Source: JAWLBR01 sp041687495
Lineage (GTDB): Bacteria > Bacillota > Limnochordia > DTU087 > JAAYGB01
NCBI GenBank assembly: GCA_041687495.1
Contig: JAWLBR010000051.1
Location: forward strand, 1-20,844
Direction of reading: 5' to 3'
DNA length: 20,844 bases
Part shown: piece after piece, positions 7,970 through 15,907 of the stretch
How the letters are laid out: each line of letters begins with the position of its first letter
How positions within the stretch are numbered: position 1 is the first letter of the stretch
Made by a program: the position numbers and the translations under genes
The notes under the pieces: model-generated
Database searches by the model: none
The model's input: the letters and a program-made list of their open reading frames with translations, nothing else
What the model was told of the DNA's origin: nothing

Positions 7970-8215
7970 AGCAATTCCTCCCTCAAGAATAAATTCTAGG
8001 GTAGTATTAGGTAAAGCATAAGTTAACTCCTGGGCAAATGGTGAAGTTTGGATATTCTGAGATGATTGAATTGGTGGTGCGACTTTTTCTGATGCCGATG
8101 CATAAGCAGGGTTTCTTTGGTTTAAGTCAGAAGTGATGTAAGGACGATTAACCGCAGAAAAACCACGTTGCAGACCAAAGATGCGCCGTCGGCAGCCGCA
8201 CTGGGGGTTTAGAGG

Positions 8216-9397
8216 ATGAGTAAGGTGGAGCAGGAGCAGAGAATTGAGCTGTGGTTGGGAAGCGTTCCTATCAGCGCTTCTTATTGCGAATACCTGATGC
8301 AGCAGACCAAGGAGACGTTGAATGAGCTTCGGAAAGTCTGGGGAGTAAAGGGTGTCAGCCACCTAAAAAAGGAGCCTTTAGCTGAGGTGCTTGCTGATGA
8401 AATCCCCGGTGAGCTGGAGAAATGGGCTGAGGTACTTACAGTACCTCAGGTGGAGACAGTGGACAAGCTCATCGCAGCCGATGGAGTGATCCGAGGCGAT
8501 CTAACTGAGCCGCTGCTTCCTCTGCTGCGGCGGGGACTGGTCTTTCCGGGAGTAATTGACGATGACGATGTTTGGGCGGCGCCTAAGGAGCTGCTCCCTT
8601 GCATGGCTCAGCTGTTGGATGGCGCTGAAGTCAGGCGCCGGGCCCGAGCTAATACCGAGGCACTGCGGCTGACCCGGGGAATGCTGGTGCAGTACGGTGT
8701 GGCTCCGGTCTCTACCCTCTTCGACATGGTGAAAGCTCACATGAGCGACATGGATGACTTTTTGACGTACTTTCGGATTGTCTATGAGGTCTGCCTGAAC
8801 GATGGTGGGATAAACTACCAAGATGAACACTTCTGTGCGGCGGAAGTGCAGCATCCGGCGAAGATTATCGGGGAGCAGAAGCTGCGGCAGGCGATTCCCT
8901 ACAAGCCTTCGTCACCGGAACAACTCAAGACCTTGGCCACAAAGGGACACATGCCGTGGAATTCGGAGCAGAAAGCATTTGCCGCCTACTTACGCAAGTC
9001 CCACGGCGTGTCCCGAGAAGATCTAGAGGCGGTGATGATCGGCGCGTGGTACCAGATTAACAACGAGGTTCCCATGACCGACCTGACTACGTGGCTGAGC
9101 TCGGAGATCGCATGCGCCTCGTTTGAGGAACTGTCCGAGTTGGTCAGCCATTTCAACGGTTTTTACAACCATACACCGCAATGGGCGCTGAAAGGGAATA
9201 CGCCCAGCGAGGTCTTTGAGCAGTACGACAAGCCGAGAATGCGACCGCTGCCGGCGGCTCCTTTTGGTCTGCCGAATCTTGATGGCAATCTAGCAAGACC
9301 CGACTCTAGCTCGGCGGCAAAGCCAAAGAAAGTCGGGCGCAATGATCCTTGTCCCTGCGGCAGCGGCCGGAAATATAAGTATTGCTGCGGAAGATAG
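8216..9397 (+). CDS. SEC-C zinc-motif protein of unknown function
   Basis: This 393-aa protein ends in a SEC-C domain: VGRNDPCPCGSGRKYKYCCG at residues 373-392, with zinc ligands Cys379, Cys381, Cys390 and Cys391 (the last may be replaced by a His in relatives). The same motif ends SecA, where it binds zinc and SecB or ribosomes; in stand-alone proteins its role is poorly known. Residues 1-340 look mostly helical with charged turns, and I recognise no enzyme motif. A low-complexity linker rich in Pro, Ser and Ala (about 330-372) joins the two parts. No signal peptide or membrane span is seen, so it is cytoplasmic. Start choice is open: ATG 8216 follows a GGGGG run by eight bases, while GTG 8225 has AGAGGA eight bases upstream. 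It converges with the FMN-binding gene, only 40 bases away. Confidence 0.8.
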   Translation: MSKVEQEQRIELWLGSVPISASYCEYLMQQTKETLNELRKVWGVKGVSHLKKEPLAEVLADEIPGELEKWAEVLTVPQVETVDKLIAADGVIRGDLTEPLLPLLRRGLVFPGVIDDDDVWAAPKELLPCMAQLLDGAEVRRRARANTEALRLTRGMLVQYGVAPVSTLFDMVKAHMSDMDDFLTYFRIVYEVCLNDGGINYQDEHFCAAEVQHPAKIIGEQKLRQAIPYKPSSPEQLKTLATKGHMPWNSEQKAFAAYLRKSHGVSREDLEAVMIGAWYQINNEVPMTDLTTWLSSEIACASFEELSELVSHFNGFYNHTPQWALKGNTPSEVFEQYDKPRMRPLPAAPFGLPNLDGNLARPDSSSAAKPKKVGRNDPCPCGSGRKYKYCCGR

Positions 9398-9437
9398 CTT
9401 TTGTGGCGGGCTCGGTCTGTGTTCGGCAGAGTTGCAA

Positions 9438-9830
9438 CTACTGTGGTTGGCTGAGGGCGGTCTCGACGGCCTTCAAGATCACTTTACTGCTGCCGGTGGC
9501 GCCAGTGACTGTGTCTACTTGTAGAGATTGAGCCTGTACTACATCTGTGAGGATGCTCTCCGCGGCACCGCCTCTGCCGTGGATGTGTTCCAGCAGATCG
9601 ATTTTGTCTATCCTGCCATCAGCCACGTGTACCAGAACCGCTGCTTTTACCAGGACGAGGTCGTACTCGCCCTGATATGTTCCATCTGGGACGCCGCCAA
9701 GGTCGATCTGACCAATTGTAACCTGATCGAGTTCCTTTACCATGCGGTTGTACGCGGTAAACCCAAACACTCCCATCCCGATTACCAGGACCGCCAAGCA
9801 AACTCCCGCCACCAGCAGTTTCTTTTTCAT
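9438..9830 (-). CDS. Membrane-anchored FMN-binding domain protein with flavinylation motif
   Basis: This 130-aa protein has a short cytoplasmic start (MKKK), one membrane span or uncleaved signal at about residues 5-27, and an extracytoplasmic FMN_bind domain from about 45. The motif DTVTGATGSS (residues 106-115) matches the ApbE flavinylation consensus, in which Thr112 would carry FMN through a phosphoester bond. The preceding DGTYQGEYD is also typical of the domain. Such domains, as in RnfG and NqrC, pass electrons outside the membrane. ATG 9830 follows a GGAG box at a normal distance. It is last in a minus-strand run after a fucosidase, 70 bases downstream, so it may be co-transcribed. No ApbE or redox partner is visible here, so the electron donor and acceptor are unknown. 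Confidence 0.85.
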   Translation of the reverse strand: MKKKLLVAGVCLAVLVIGMGVFGFTAYNRMVKELDQVTIGQIDLGGVPDGTYQGEYDLVLVKAAVLVHVADGRIDKIDLLEHIHGRGGAAESILTDVVQAQSLQVDTVTGATGSSKVILKAVETALSQPQ

Positions 9831-9900
9831 GCACAGATCACTCCCTCAATTTAGTGCTTCCCGACCCCTGGCAGCGGCAGCTGCGTGAAGCGACATTCGG

Positions 9901-11325
9901 TCACAGCGGTTGTCTGTAATACATCCCGATGTTAGCCAAGGTGGGACAAACTCTGGAACTGGTGATCGCAACCCGCACCCGATCTGCGGTGACTGTGTCA
10001 AATCTCAGCAGGCGCTTGTACCCCACAACCGTTGACTCTGCAATTGTCTCCCACTGAAGTCCGCTCCAGATCTGTAGTTTGAAGCTCTCGATCCTTTGGC
10101 CACAGGCGATGTGCTCCTGCAGCATGAGCAGGTTAAAGCTCTTTGGCTCAGGCAGGGTTAGCTCTACCATTGCCTTTTCCGTTCCAGGATTGGGAGTCCA
10201 GTAAGTGGATTCACTGCCATCCAGGAGCTGATCCGGGCCGTGCCCGACATCTAGCGATTCCGTGGCAGAGATGGCTGCTCCTGCAGCTAGGTTTTCCCGA
10301 AAAGTCTCCCGGAGAGTCTCTCCCAATTCCCGCATCCGTGCGGCATCGGTCCCGTGGATTAAGCCTTCGGGCGTCGGGGGGAGATTTAGCAGCAGCACAG
10401 CGTTGCCCACCGAACCGTAATAGATCTCCAGCAGCTGCTCCAGTGACTTAACCTGGCTGTCCTGCTCGGCGTGATAGAACCACCCAGGTCGAATGGAGGT
10501 ATCTACTTCCGCTGGGTACCAGACCAACTCTGATGCTGCGCACAGCCTTTCCCGGCTGCCTAAGTCTTGGTCTTGGGTGGTTACCCGGTGGGAAAACTCG
10601 GCATCATCTTCGTGCTGGGACTTCTCAATAATCTTTTCTTGGTCCCGCAAGTAGGCAGGAACAACACTCCACTCGCTTGGTCTAGTGTGACCGGCTTCGT
10701 TTCCGCACCAGCGCACATCCGGTCCACAGACGGAAATGACCGCACCCGGCTGCAGTTCCCGGATGACCTCGTAGTATCCGTCCCAGTCATAGACCTGCCG
10801 CTTGCCATTGGGTCCTTCCCCGCAGGCTCCGTCAAACCAGACGCAGTAGATATCTCCATAATTGCTGAGAAGCTCCCGCAGCTGATTCTTGAAGTGGACG
10901 TTGTACTGCTCCGAACCATATGTTGCCTCATGTCGATCCCAAGGGGACAGGTAGATCCCGAATTTGAGCCCGTACTCCCGGCAGGCGGCGGCTGTTTCGG
11001 CAACAACATCGCCTTTCCCATCCCGGAACGGGCTGTTTTTGACCGAGTGCTCGGTATACTGACTTGGCCACAGGCAGAATCCGTCATGGTGTTTGGCTGT
11101 GAGAATCAGACCTTTCATTCCCGCGTCTTTGCACACCTGTGCCCACTGCCTGGCATCAAACCGGGTGGGATTGAAAATAGCTGGGCTTTCGGTTCCATCG
11201 CCCCACTCCCGGTCAGTAAAGGTGTTGACTGTAAAGTGGATAAAAGCTGTGAACTCAAGGCGTTGCCAGGCGAGCTGGCGGGGCGAAGGGGTGACGTGAG
11301 CCGCCCGAACGATTACCTCTTCCAT
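9901..11325 (-). CDS. GH29 (subfamily B-like) alpha-L-fucosidase
   Basis: This 474-aa retaining alpha-L-fucosidase releases fucose from oligosaccharides. I start at ATG 11325, which has GGAAG eight bases upstream; a TTG at 11340 would overlap that site. The GH29 barrel fills about residues 1-345, with HHDGF at 79-83 and the nucleophile Asp165 in VWFDGACGEG. Glu210 in RWCGNEAG lies 45 residues on, the spacing known for the acid/base of subfamily-B enzymes such as BiAfcB (D172/E217). That subfamily prefers alpha-1,3/1,4 fucose on branched galactosides. A C-terminal discoidin/F5-8-type module (about 350-474) follows. There is no signal peptide, so it acts in the cytoplasm. The URO-D-like gene ends 67 bases upstream and the FMN-binding gene starts 70 bases downstream, which suggests one transcript. 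Confidence 0.92.
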   Translation of the reverse strand: MEEVIVRAAHVTPSPRQLAWQRLEFTAFIHFTVNTFTDREWGDGTESPAIFNPTRFDARQWAQVCKDAGMKGLILTAKHHDGFCLWPSQYTEHSVKNSPFRDGKGDVVAETAAACREYGLKFGIYLSPWDRHEATYGSEQYNVHFKNQLRELLSNYGDIYCVWFDGACGEGPNGKRQVYDWDGYYEVIRELQPGAVISVCGPDVRWCGNEAGHTRPSEWSVVPAYLRDQEKIIEKSQHEDDAEFSHRVTTQDQDLGSRERLCAASELVWYPAEVDTSIRPGWFYHAEQDSQVKSLEQLLEIYYGSVGNAVLLLNLPPTPEGLIHGTDAARMRELGETLRETFRENLAAGAAISATESLDVGHGPDQLLDGSESTYWTPNPGTEKAMVELTLPEPKSFNLLMLQEHIACGQRIESFKLQIWSGLQWETIAESTVVGYKRLLRFDTVTADRVRVAITSSRVCPTLANIGMYYRQPL

Positions 11326-11392
11326 AGTATCAACTTCCAACTTATCAGGCTGTTCTGATCGCTATGTTGCTGAGCTTGAGACTCCAGTGTAA

Positions 11393-12456
11393 TCAGTAAG
11401 TGCCAAGCTCCAGGCCCCTGTCCACGAAATACCGATAGGTATCGTAGTGAACGGTGTTGGGAATGGAGTGGTCGCTGTGTAGGACGTAGCCAAAACCCTC
11501 TTTGACCATCGGTATCTTGCTTTCCAGTTCCTGGTCGATCTTGGTCTTGTCATTGCTGTACAGGACCCGGACGTCAATTCCGCCCATAAAGGAGAGCCGA
11601 TCACCGTAATCTCGATGAAGTTGCAGCAAATCCATTCCGGCTTTGACCTCTATGACCTGCAGGCAGTCGACGCCGGCTTCCAGCATCCCAGGAACCAGAG
11701 GCTCCACCATTCCGCAGGAATGCATGATCACTGGCAGCTTGTGGCTGTGGGCAAAGTCAATAGTGCGGGTATGGCCCGGCTGAATGATCTCCTTATACAT
11801 CCCGGGAGACANNNNNNNNNNTCAGAATACCAGATGCCGTCAGGATAGCCCTCTTCGGCAAAGAGAATCTCCTGCAGCTCCAAAGTAATCTGTGAGTAGG
11901 TATCTACCATGTCCTTGACCCAGTCCGGGTCTAGGGCCATGCCCACCAGCATGTGTTCATGTCCACAGACAGGGTGAATCAGCTCAAACACATTGACTCC
12001 GGACCAGGCAAAAAAGCGGTTGGTCTCTGCCGCATGCTGTTTAACCCGGCGGTAGGCCTCAAAATTGATGCGGCGGCGGTCTGGTTTGAGCAGCGGCTTG
12101 ATCCGCTCCTCCCACTCCTGACGACCCTTAACCATGAAGTCCACATGCTCTGGAGTGCTGTCGTGGAGTTTGTGCCGGCGTAGCAAGGCTCCGTTCCCGT
12201 CGCGAATCAGTACCGTCTCATCTGTCTCCTCCACTACCTCCGGCTGAAAGTCCAGATCAGCCACAAAGCTAAAAGGCCAGCACAGTTCCATGTCAAAGCC
12301 AAAGTGGTCCGCAAGATTTTCGTCTTTGTTGATGTGCCCTTGGTTCATCCACTGTTGCTGGGTGTCGCCCCAGAAGTGTTCAAACAAACCGATTCGATCT
12401 ACAGGCTGCCTGCGCAAAATGCGCTCGATCCGCTCTCGTCCCGTCAATTCACTCAC
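11393..12456 (-). CDS. Uroporphyrinogen decarboxylase-family (methyltransferase-like) protein, broken by an assembly gap
   Basis: Two minus-strand halves join into one URO-D-fold protein: 12456-11822 (about 211 codons from GTG, AGGAG box nine bases upstream) and 11811-11393 (about 139 codons). Ten Ns separate them and the frames differ across the gap, so part of the sequence is missing; I call this one intact gene with a gap. The second half holds VIMHSCG, the H-x-C-G pair that binds zinc in corrinoid and coenzyme-M methyltransferases such as MtaA/MtbA, plus MLEAGVDCLQVIEVKAGMD and VLHSDHSIPNTVHYDTY near the end. True haem decarboxylase activity is therefore unlikely, and methyl transfer is a guess. 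Relatives often sit beside sugar transporters and glycosidases. It heads the minus-strand run with the GH29 fucosidase. Its role in sugar use is unknown. Confidence 0.82.
11812..11821. other. Assembly gap (10 N)
   Basis: Ten Ns interrupt the URO-D-like gene. The flanking reading frames join only if the missing length is 2 modulo 3, so a literal length of 10 is wrong and the run is a placeholder. Comparing flanks GIWYS and SPGMYKE with the family pattern suggests roughly 29 missing bases. Confidence 0.95.
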
Positions 12457-12721
12457 AAGCTTGCACTCCTTTACCCAAAATAGTAGTTGTAAAAAGACTC
12501 CGTTGCCTGTCCTAGTTCACCTAGACTTTCCGCCTGGGCGGCGGGCTTCCTGCAATGCAGCCAGAAAACGGTGGTGGCAGCAAAACAAAAACACAATGCA
12601 CCGTCCTTTCGGTTTAGGCCGGCAACCATGCCAGTGAACCGCCGTGACCAAGAAAGGATCCGTGTAAGCAGTGGTGAAGAATCTGGAAGTGGACACTTGT
12701 CAGCAAAACGAGGTGGATACC

Positions 12722-13852
12722 GTGGCAATAGTATTGAAGAACGTGGTGGTGGCTCCAGGTACAGAAGTTGTCGGCAGTTCCCCGTCGCTGGAGGAAAAGT
12801 CGGTAGATATCGGCATCGATGCTGACGGGCAGGTCACCGCGATCGGGCCGGATGTAGCTCTGGATGGGGCCCAGCAGATTGACTGCCAAGGGGCTTGGGT
12901 TTCCCCGGGTTGGATTGATTTACATACCCACGTGTACGTTGGTGGAACGGATTTCAGTGTAGAGCCAGAGGCAGTTGGGCCGGTGACCGGAGTTCTGGCA
13001 CTGGCTGATGCCGGCAGCGCTGGTGAGGCCAACTTCTCCGGATTTGCTCGCTTTGTCGCCGAACCGGCGGAGTTCCCCGTGGTGGCATACCTTAACATCG
13101 GATCCATTGGTTTAACTGCGGCCAATCGGGTGAGCGAGGTTGCTTACCCGGAATCCATCGACTTGGCAAGGACGATCGACTGTGCCCGGCAGTACCCGCA
13201 GCTGATCAAAGCAATTAAGGTGCGGCTGTGCGGTGAGGTGGCGAAAGAGGCGGGAACAGCTCCTCTGGATGCTGCGGTAGAAGCGGCGGAGGCGCTAGGG
13301 CTTCCTGTAGTGGTGCACATCGGTAGGTCTAGGCCCAACCTGACCGAGATTCTGCCCAAACTGCGTTCTGGAGACATGGTGACTCATATTTTCCACGGTA
13401 AGGTGGATAACACGTTCCTCGAGTGCTTCGATGCAGTGATGGCGGCAAGACAGCGGGGTGTTTTGTTTGATGTCGGGCATGGTGCCGCGAGCTTTTCATA
13501 CAAAATGGCCGAGGCCGCTGTGCAAGCCGGGTTCCTCCCTGATGCCATCTCCACAGACTTACACGGATGGAGCATTGATGGCCCCGTGTGGAATCTCGGG
13601 ACTACCATGGCTAAGATGCTGGCGGTGGGTATGCCGTTGGTGAAAGTACTGACCGCGGTAACAAAAACCGCAGCAGATTTCCTAGGTGAGCCGGAATGGG
13701 GTAGAATTACTGTTGGACAGAAGGCTCGTTTGACGGTGTTTGAACTAATTGACGGGGGAGAGCTGCCCGACTCTTTGGGCCAGAAGCGGCAGGTGGCTCA
13801 GGTATTTCAGCCGAAGTTTGCAGTTCAGGGAACCCGGATGTGGACCTGTTAG
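12722..13852 (+). CDS. Amidohydrolase/deacetylase, EF_0837/Atu3266-like metal-dependent hydrolase
   Basis: This 376-aa amidohydrolase-superfamily enzyme should hydrolyse an amide or ester bond with a two-metal centre. Ligands visible are His68 and His70 in DLHTH, the likely carboxylated Lys166 in AIKVRL, His199 in VVHIG, His222 in THIFHG and the catalytic Asp279 in ISTDLHG, the order expected for the family. I start at GTG 12722 (MAIVLKNVVV) because GAGGTG at 12710-12715 is six bases upstream; an in-frame GTG at 12671 adds 17 unlikely residues and has a weaker site. Characterised relatives act on acetyl-(R)-mandelate and N-acyl amino acids; substrates of most members are unknown. It is divergent from the URO-D-like gene and 78 bases upstream of a GH2 enzyme on the same strand, so a deacylation step in glycan or glycoside breakdown is possible. 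Confidence 0.87.
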   Translation: MAIVLKNVVVAPGTEVVGSSPSLEEKSVDIGIDADGQVTAIGPDVALDGAQQIDCQGAWVSPGWIDLHTHVYVGGTDFSVEPEAVGPVTGVLALADAGSAGEANFSGFARFVAEPAEFPVVAYLNIGSIGLTAANRVSEVAYPESIDLARTIDCARQYPQLIKAIKVRLCGEVAKEAGTAPLDAAVEAAEALGLPVVVHIGRSRPNLTEILPKLRSGDMVTHIFHGKVDNTFLECFDAVMAARQRGVLFDVGHGAASFSYKMAEAAVQAGFLPDAISTDLHGWSIDGPVWNLGTTMAKMLAVGMPLVKVLTAVTKTAADFLGEPEWGRITVGQKARLTVFELIDGGELPDSLGQKRQVAQVFQPKFAVQGTRMWTC

Positions 13853-13886
13853 ATCATGTACATCTCGGCAATGCAGCAAGGTTAGG

Positions 13887-13904
13887 TCGTGCCCTCGGGC
13901 ACGA
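13887..13904 (+). repeat. Perfect 8-bp inverted repeat between deacetylase and GH2 genes
   Basis: TCGTGCCC and GGGCACGA are separated by two bases (TC), giving a hairpin with a CTCG tetraloop in RNA. No T-run follows. It could stabilise or partly separate the two transcripts, or be a DNA operator for the GH2 gene, whose start is 27 bases on. Confidence 0.55.
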
Positions 13905-13930
13905 ATGAGATATAAACGAGGTGAGAAGGT

Positions 13931-15706
13931 ATGACAGTTTACCGGGCAGAGTACCCGAGACCGGATTTTGTCAGGAAAGAATGGTTATCTCTCAATGGCA
14001 CTTGGGATTTTGCTTTTGCCGACGGAGCAGCTGACAGAAAGTATGTCGGCGATGCGGAGGCATTTGACCGCAAAATTGAAGTACCATTCGTTTTTCAGAG
14101 TCAGTTAAGTGGCATCGGAGACACATCTCCCCACGAGGTGGTGTGGTACCGCCGGGAGTTCACGGTCCCCAAGGAGTGGCAGGGACAGCAAATCAAGCTA
14201 CACTTCGGGGCAGTAGACTATGAGTCGACGGTGTGGGTGAATGGACAGTTTGCCGGCACCAACAAAGGCGGGTACGTCCCCTTTAGCTTTGATATCACCG
14301 AACTTTTGGTGGATGGAACCAACACCTTGGTGGTACAAGTGATCGACCGGGATCGCACTGACCAACCCAAGGGCAAGCAAAGTGCCAACCTGGACAACTG
14401 GGGGTGCTGGTACACCAGAACCACCGGAATCTGGCAGTCCGTGTGGCTTGAACCAGTGGCCTCTACCCATATCTCCCATCTGCGGGTTGTCCCCGACATC
14501 GACAACCAGGTGGTGGACATTGAGTATTACATTGCTGGCATCACGGAAGATTTGACGGTGCAGTTTGACGTGACATTGAACGGAGAGCTGGTTTCATCGA
14601 CCTCTTTTCCGGTGTCGGTAAAGTACTCCCACTATTCGGATCTGACCCCTCGATCTGAGAACAGAGTGCGGGTGTCGGTGCCGGACTGCCAGCTGTGGAG
14701 TCCGGAAAACCCAGTGCTGTACGACCTGAAGATTATTCTGTCCAAGGGTGAATCCGCCGTCGATACAGCGGATACATACTTTGGGATGCGCAAGGTCGAG
14801 GCACGGGGTAACAAGATCTATTTGAACAACCGTCCGTACTACCTGCGGATGGTGCTGGATCAGGGCTTCTGGCCCACTGGGATCTGTACACCGGAGAAAG
14901 CTGCAGACTATGAATGGGACGTTCAGTTCATGAAGGACTGCGGCTTTAACGGAGTGAGGAAGCACCAGAAGATCGAGGATCCGTACTTTTACTATTACTG
15001 CGACAAGATGGGACTGCTGGTTTGGGCAGAGATGCCTTCCCGGTACATCTACGACGAGACCGGAGCGGTGAACATCATTGGTGAGTGGCAGCGAGCTGTG
15101 CGGCGGCTGTATAACTTCCCCAGCATCATGGCATGGGTCCCCATGAATGAGAGCTGGGGAGTGGAGCAGCTGCGCCAGGGTGAGCATAAGCGGGCCCAAG
15201 CCCACCTAGATTCCATGTATTACACGACCAAGGCCTTGGATGAAACCAGGCTGGTGGTCAGCAATGATGGCTGGCAGCACGCCACCACCGACATCATCAC
15301 CATCCATGACTATACCCAGGACCATGTGGATTTGACGCAGCGCTACCAGCGGTTCCAGCAAGATCGGCACGAGACGGCTTTCAGCCATGGACTGCCTATT
15401 CTGCTGCCCGACTATGACTACAAAGGTCAGCCGATCATGATGACAGAGTACGGCGGTGTCAAGGTTGAGGAGCAAGAAGCCGATGGCTGGGGTTATGGAC
15501 AGGCGGCCAAGGACTATGAGGAAATGCTGCAGCGAATGAAGGAGCTCACTTTTGCCATCCTAGAGCAGGATGAAATGTGCGGCTACTGTTACACACAGCT
15601 CACCGATGTGCAGCAGGAGGTTAACGGCTTAGCCACCTTCGACCGGAAACCTAAGGTTGCTACCGAAAGGTTCAAAGAGATCTTTGGGTGTAACAAACCC
15701 AGATAG
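13931..15706 (+). CDS. GH2 beta-glycosidase (galactosidase/glucuronidase-type)
   Basis: This 591-aa GH2 enzyme should cleave terminal beta-galactosides, beta-glucuronides or a related sugar with retention. Its ATG follows a GAGGTGAG box. Domain order is the usual one: jelly-roll sugar-binding domain (about 1-180, with LNGTWDFAF and VWVNGQFAG), immunoglobulin-like domain (about 180-285) and TIM barrel (about 290-591). The acid/base is Glu407 in MNESWG and the nucleophile Glu506 in MMTEYGG. The barrel begins YLRMVLDQGFWP and has RKHQKIEDP, a pattern of an uncharacterised GH2 group rather than LacZ or UidA. No signal peptide, so it is cytoplasmic. It closes a two-gene run with the deacetylase. 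The substrate cannot be fixed from motifs alone. Confidence 0.92.
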   Translation: MTVYRAEYPRPDFVRKEWLSLNGTWDFAFADGAADRKYVGDAEAFDRKIEVPFVFQSQLSGIGDTSPHEVVWYRREFTVPKEWQGQQIKLHFGAVDYESTVWVNGQFAGTNKGGYVPFSFDITELLVDGTNTLVVQVIDRDRTDQPKGKQSANLDNWGCWYTRTTGIWQSVWLEPVASTHISHLRVVPDIDNQVVDIEYYIAGITEDLTVQFDVTLNGELVSSTSFPVSVKYSHYSDLTPRSENRVRVSVPDCQLWSPENPVLYDLKIILSKGESAVDTADTYFGMRKVEARGNKIYLNNRPYYLRMVLDQGFWPTGICTPEKAADYEWDVQFMKDCGFNGVRKHQKIEDPYFYYYCDKMGLLVWAEMPSRYIYDETGAVNIIGEWQRAVRRLYNFPSIMAWVPMNESWGVEQLRQGEHKRAQAHLDSMYYTTKALDETRLVVSNDGWQHATTDIITIHDYTQDHVDLTQRYQRFQQDRHETAFSHGLPILLPDYDYKGQPIMMTEYGGVKVEEQEADGWGYGQAAKDYEEMLQRMKELTFAILEQDEMCGYCYTQLTDVQQEVNGLATFDRKPKVATERFKEIFGCNKPR

Positions 15707-15731
15707 ATAGTAGGCTGAAGTCCAAAACATC

Positions 15732-15767
15732 CTGGGGGTGCTGCCGTTCGCACCCCCGGTTTGTTTG
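15732..15767 (+). terminator. Intrinsic terminator after the GH2 gene
   Basis: CTGGGGGTGC (15732-15741) and GCACCCCCGG (15750-15759) form a 10-bp stem with one T-G pair and an eight-base loop. TTTGTTTG follows at 15760-15767. It lies 25 bases past the GH2 stop. Confidence 0.88.
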
Positions 15768-15838
15768 TAGACATGCTTTGCCCCAGAAGATGCCCACACG
15801 ATAGGAATGGATATATGGCGGGCAAATGAGTACTTGCC

Positions 15839-15867
15839 TTGTCTCAGGGGAACAGTCTAGTTTTGAT
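15839..15867 (+). promoter_or_regulatory. Weak candidate promoter for the SpoU/TrmH-type gene
   Basis: TTGTCT (15839-15844) and TTTGAT (15862-15867) are separated by 17 bases, each matching four of six consensus positions. It lies between a terminator and the TTG start at 15908. Matches are modest. Confidence 0.3.
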
Positions 15868-15907
15868 GGGAAGCAAATATTGCAGCCCGAAAAGGGGAAG
15901 TGATTGA

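Noticed and set aside
7970..8362. N-terminal extension of the outer-membrane barrel gene to 8362
   Set aside because: It overlaps the SEC-C gene start and would bury the signal peptide; GTG 7969 with GGGAGG is the natural start.
9528..9854. Plus-strand frame opposite the FMN-binding gene
   Set aside because: It is the antisense shadow of a gene with a clear FMN_bind motif.
10567..11358. 263-codon plus-strand frame opposite the fucosidase
   Set aside because: The minus strand encodes all GH29 motifs; this frame has no recognisable features or start signal.
12568..12604. ACGGTG/CACCGT inverted repeat in the divergent region
   Set aside because: Six-base arms around a 25-base loop are weak and lack supporting context.
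12471..12728. 85-codon minus-strand frame in the divergent URO-D/deacetylase region
   Set aside because: It overlaps the deacetylase start and ribosome site, has no motif, and its composition resembles translated non-coding DNA.
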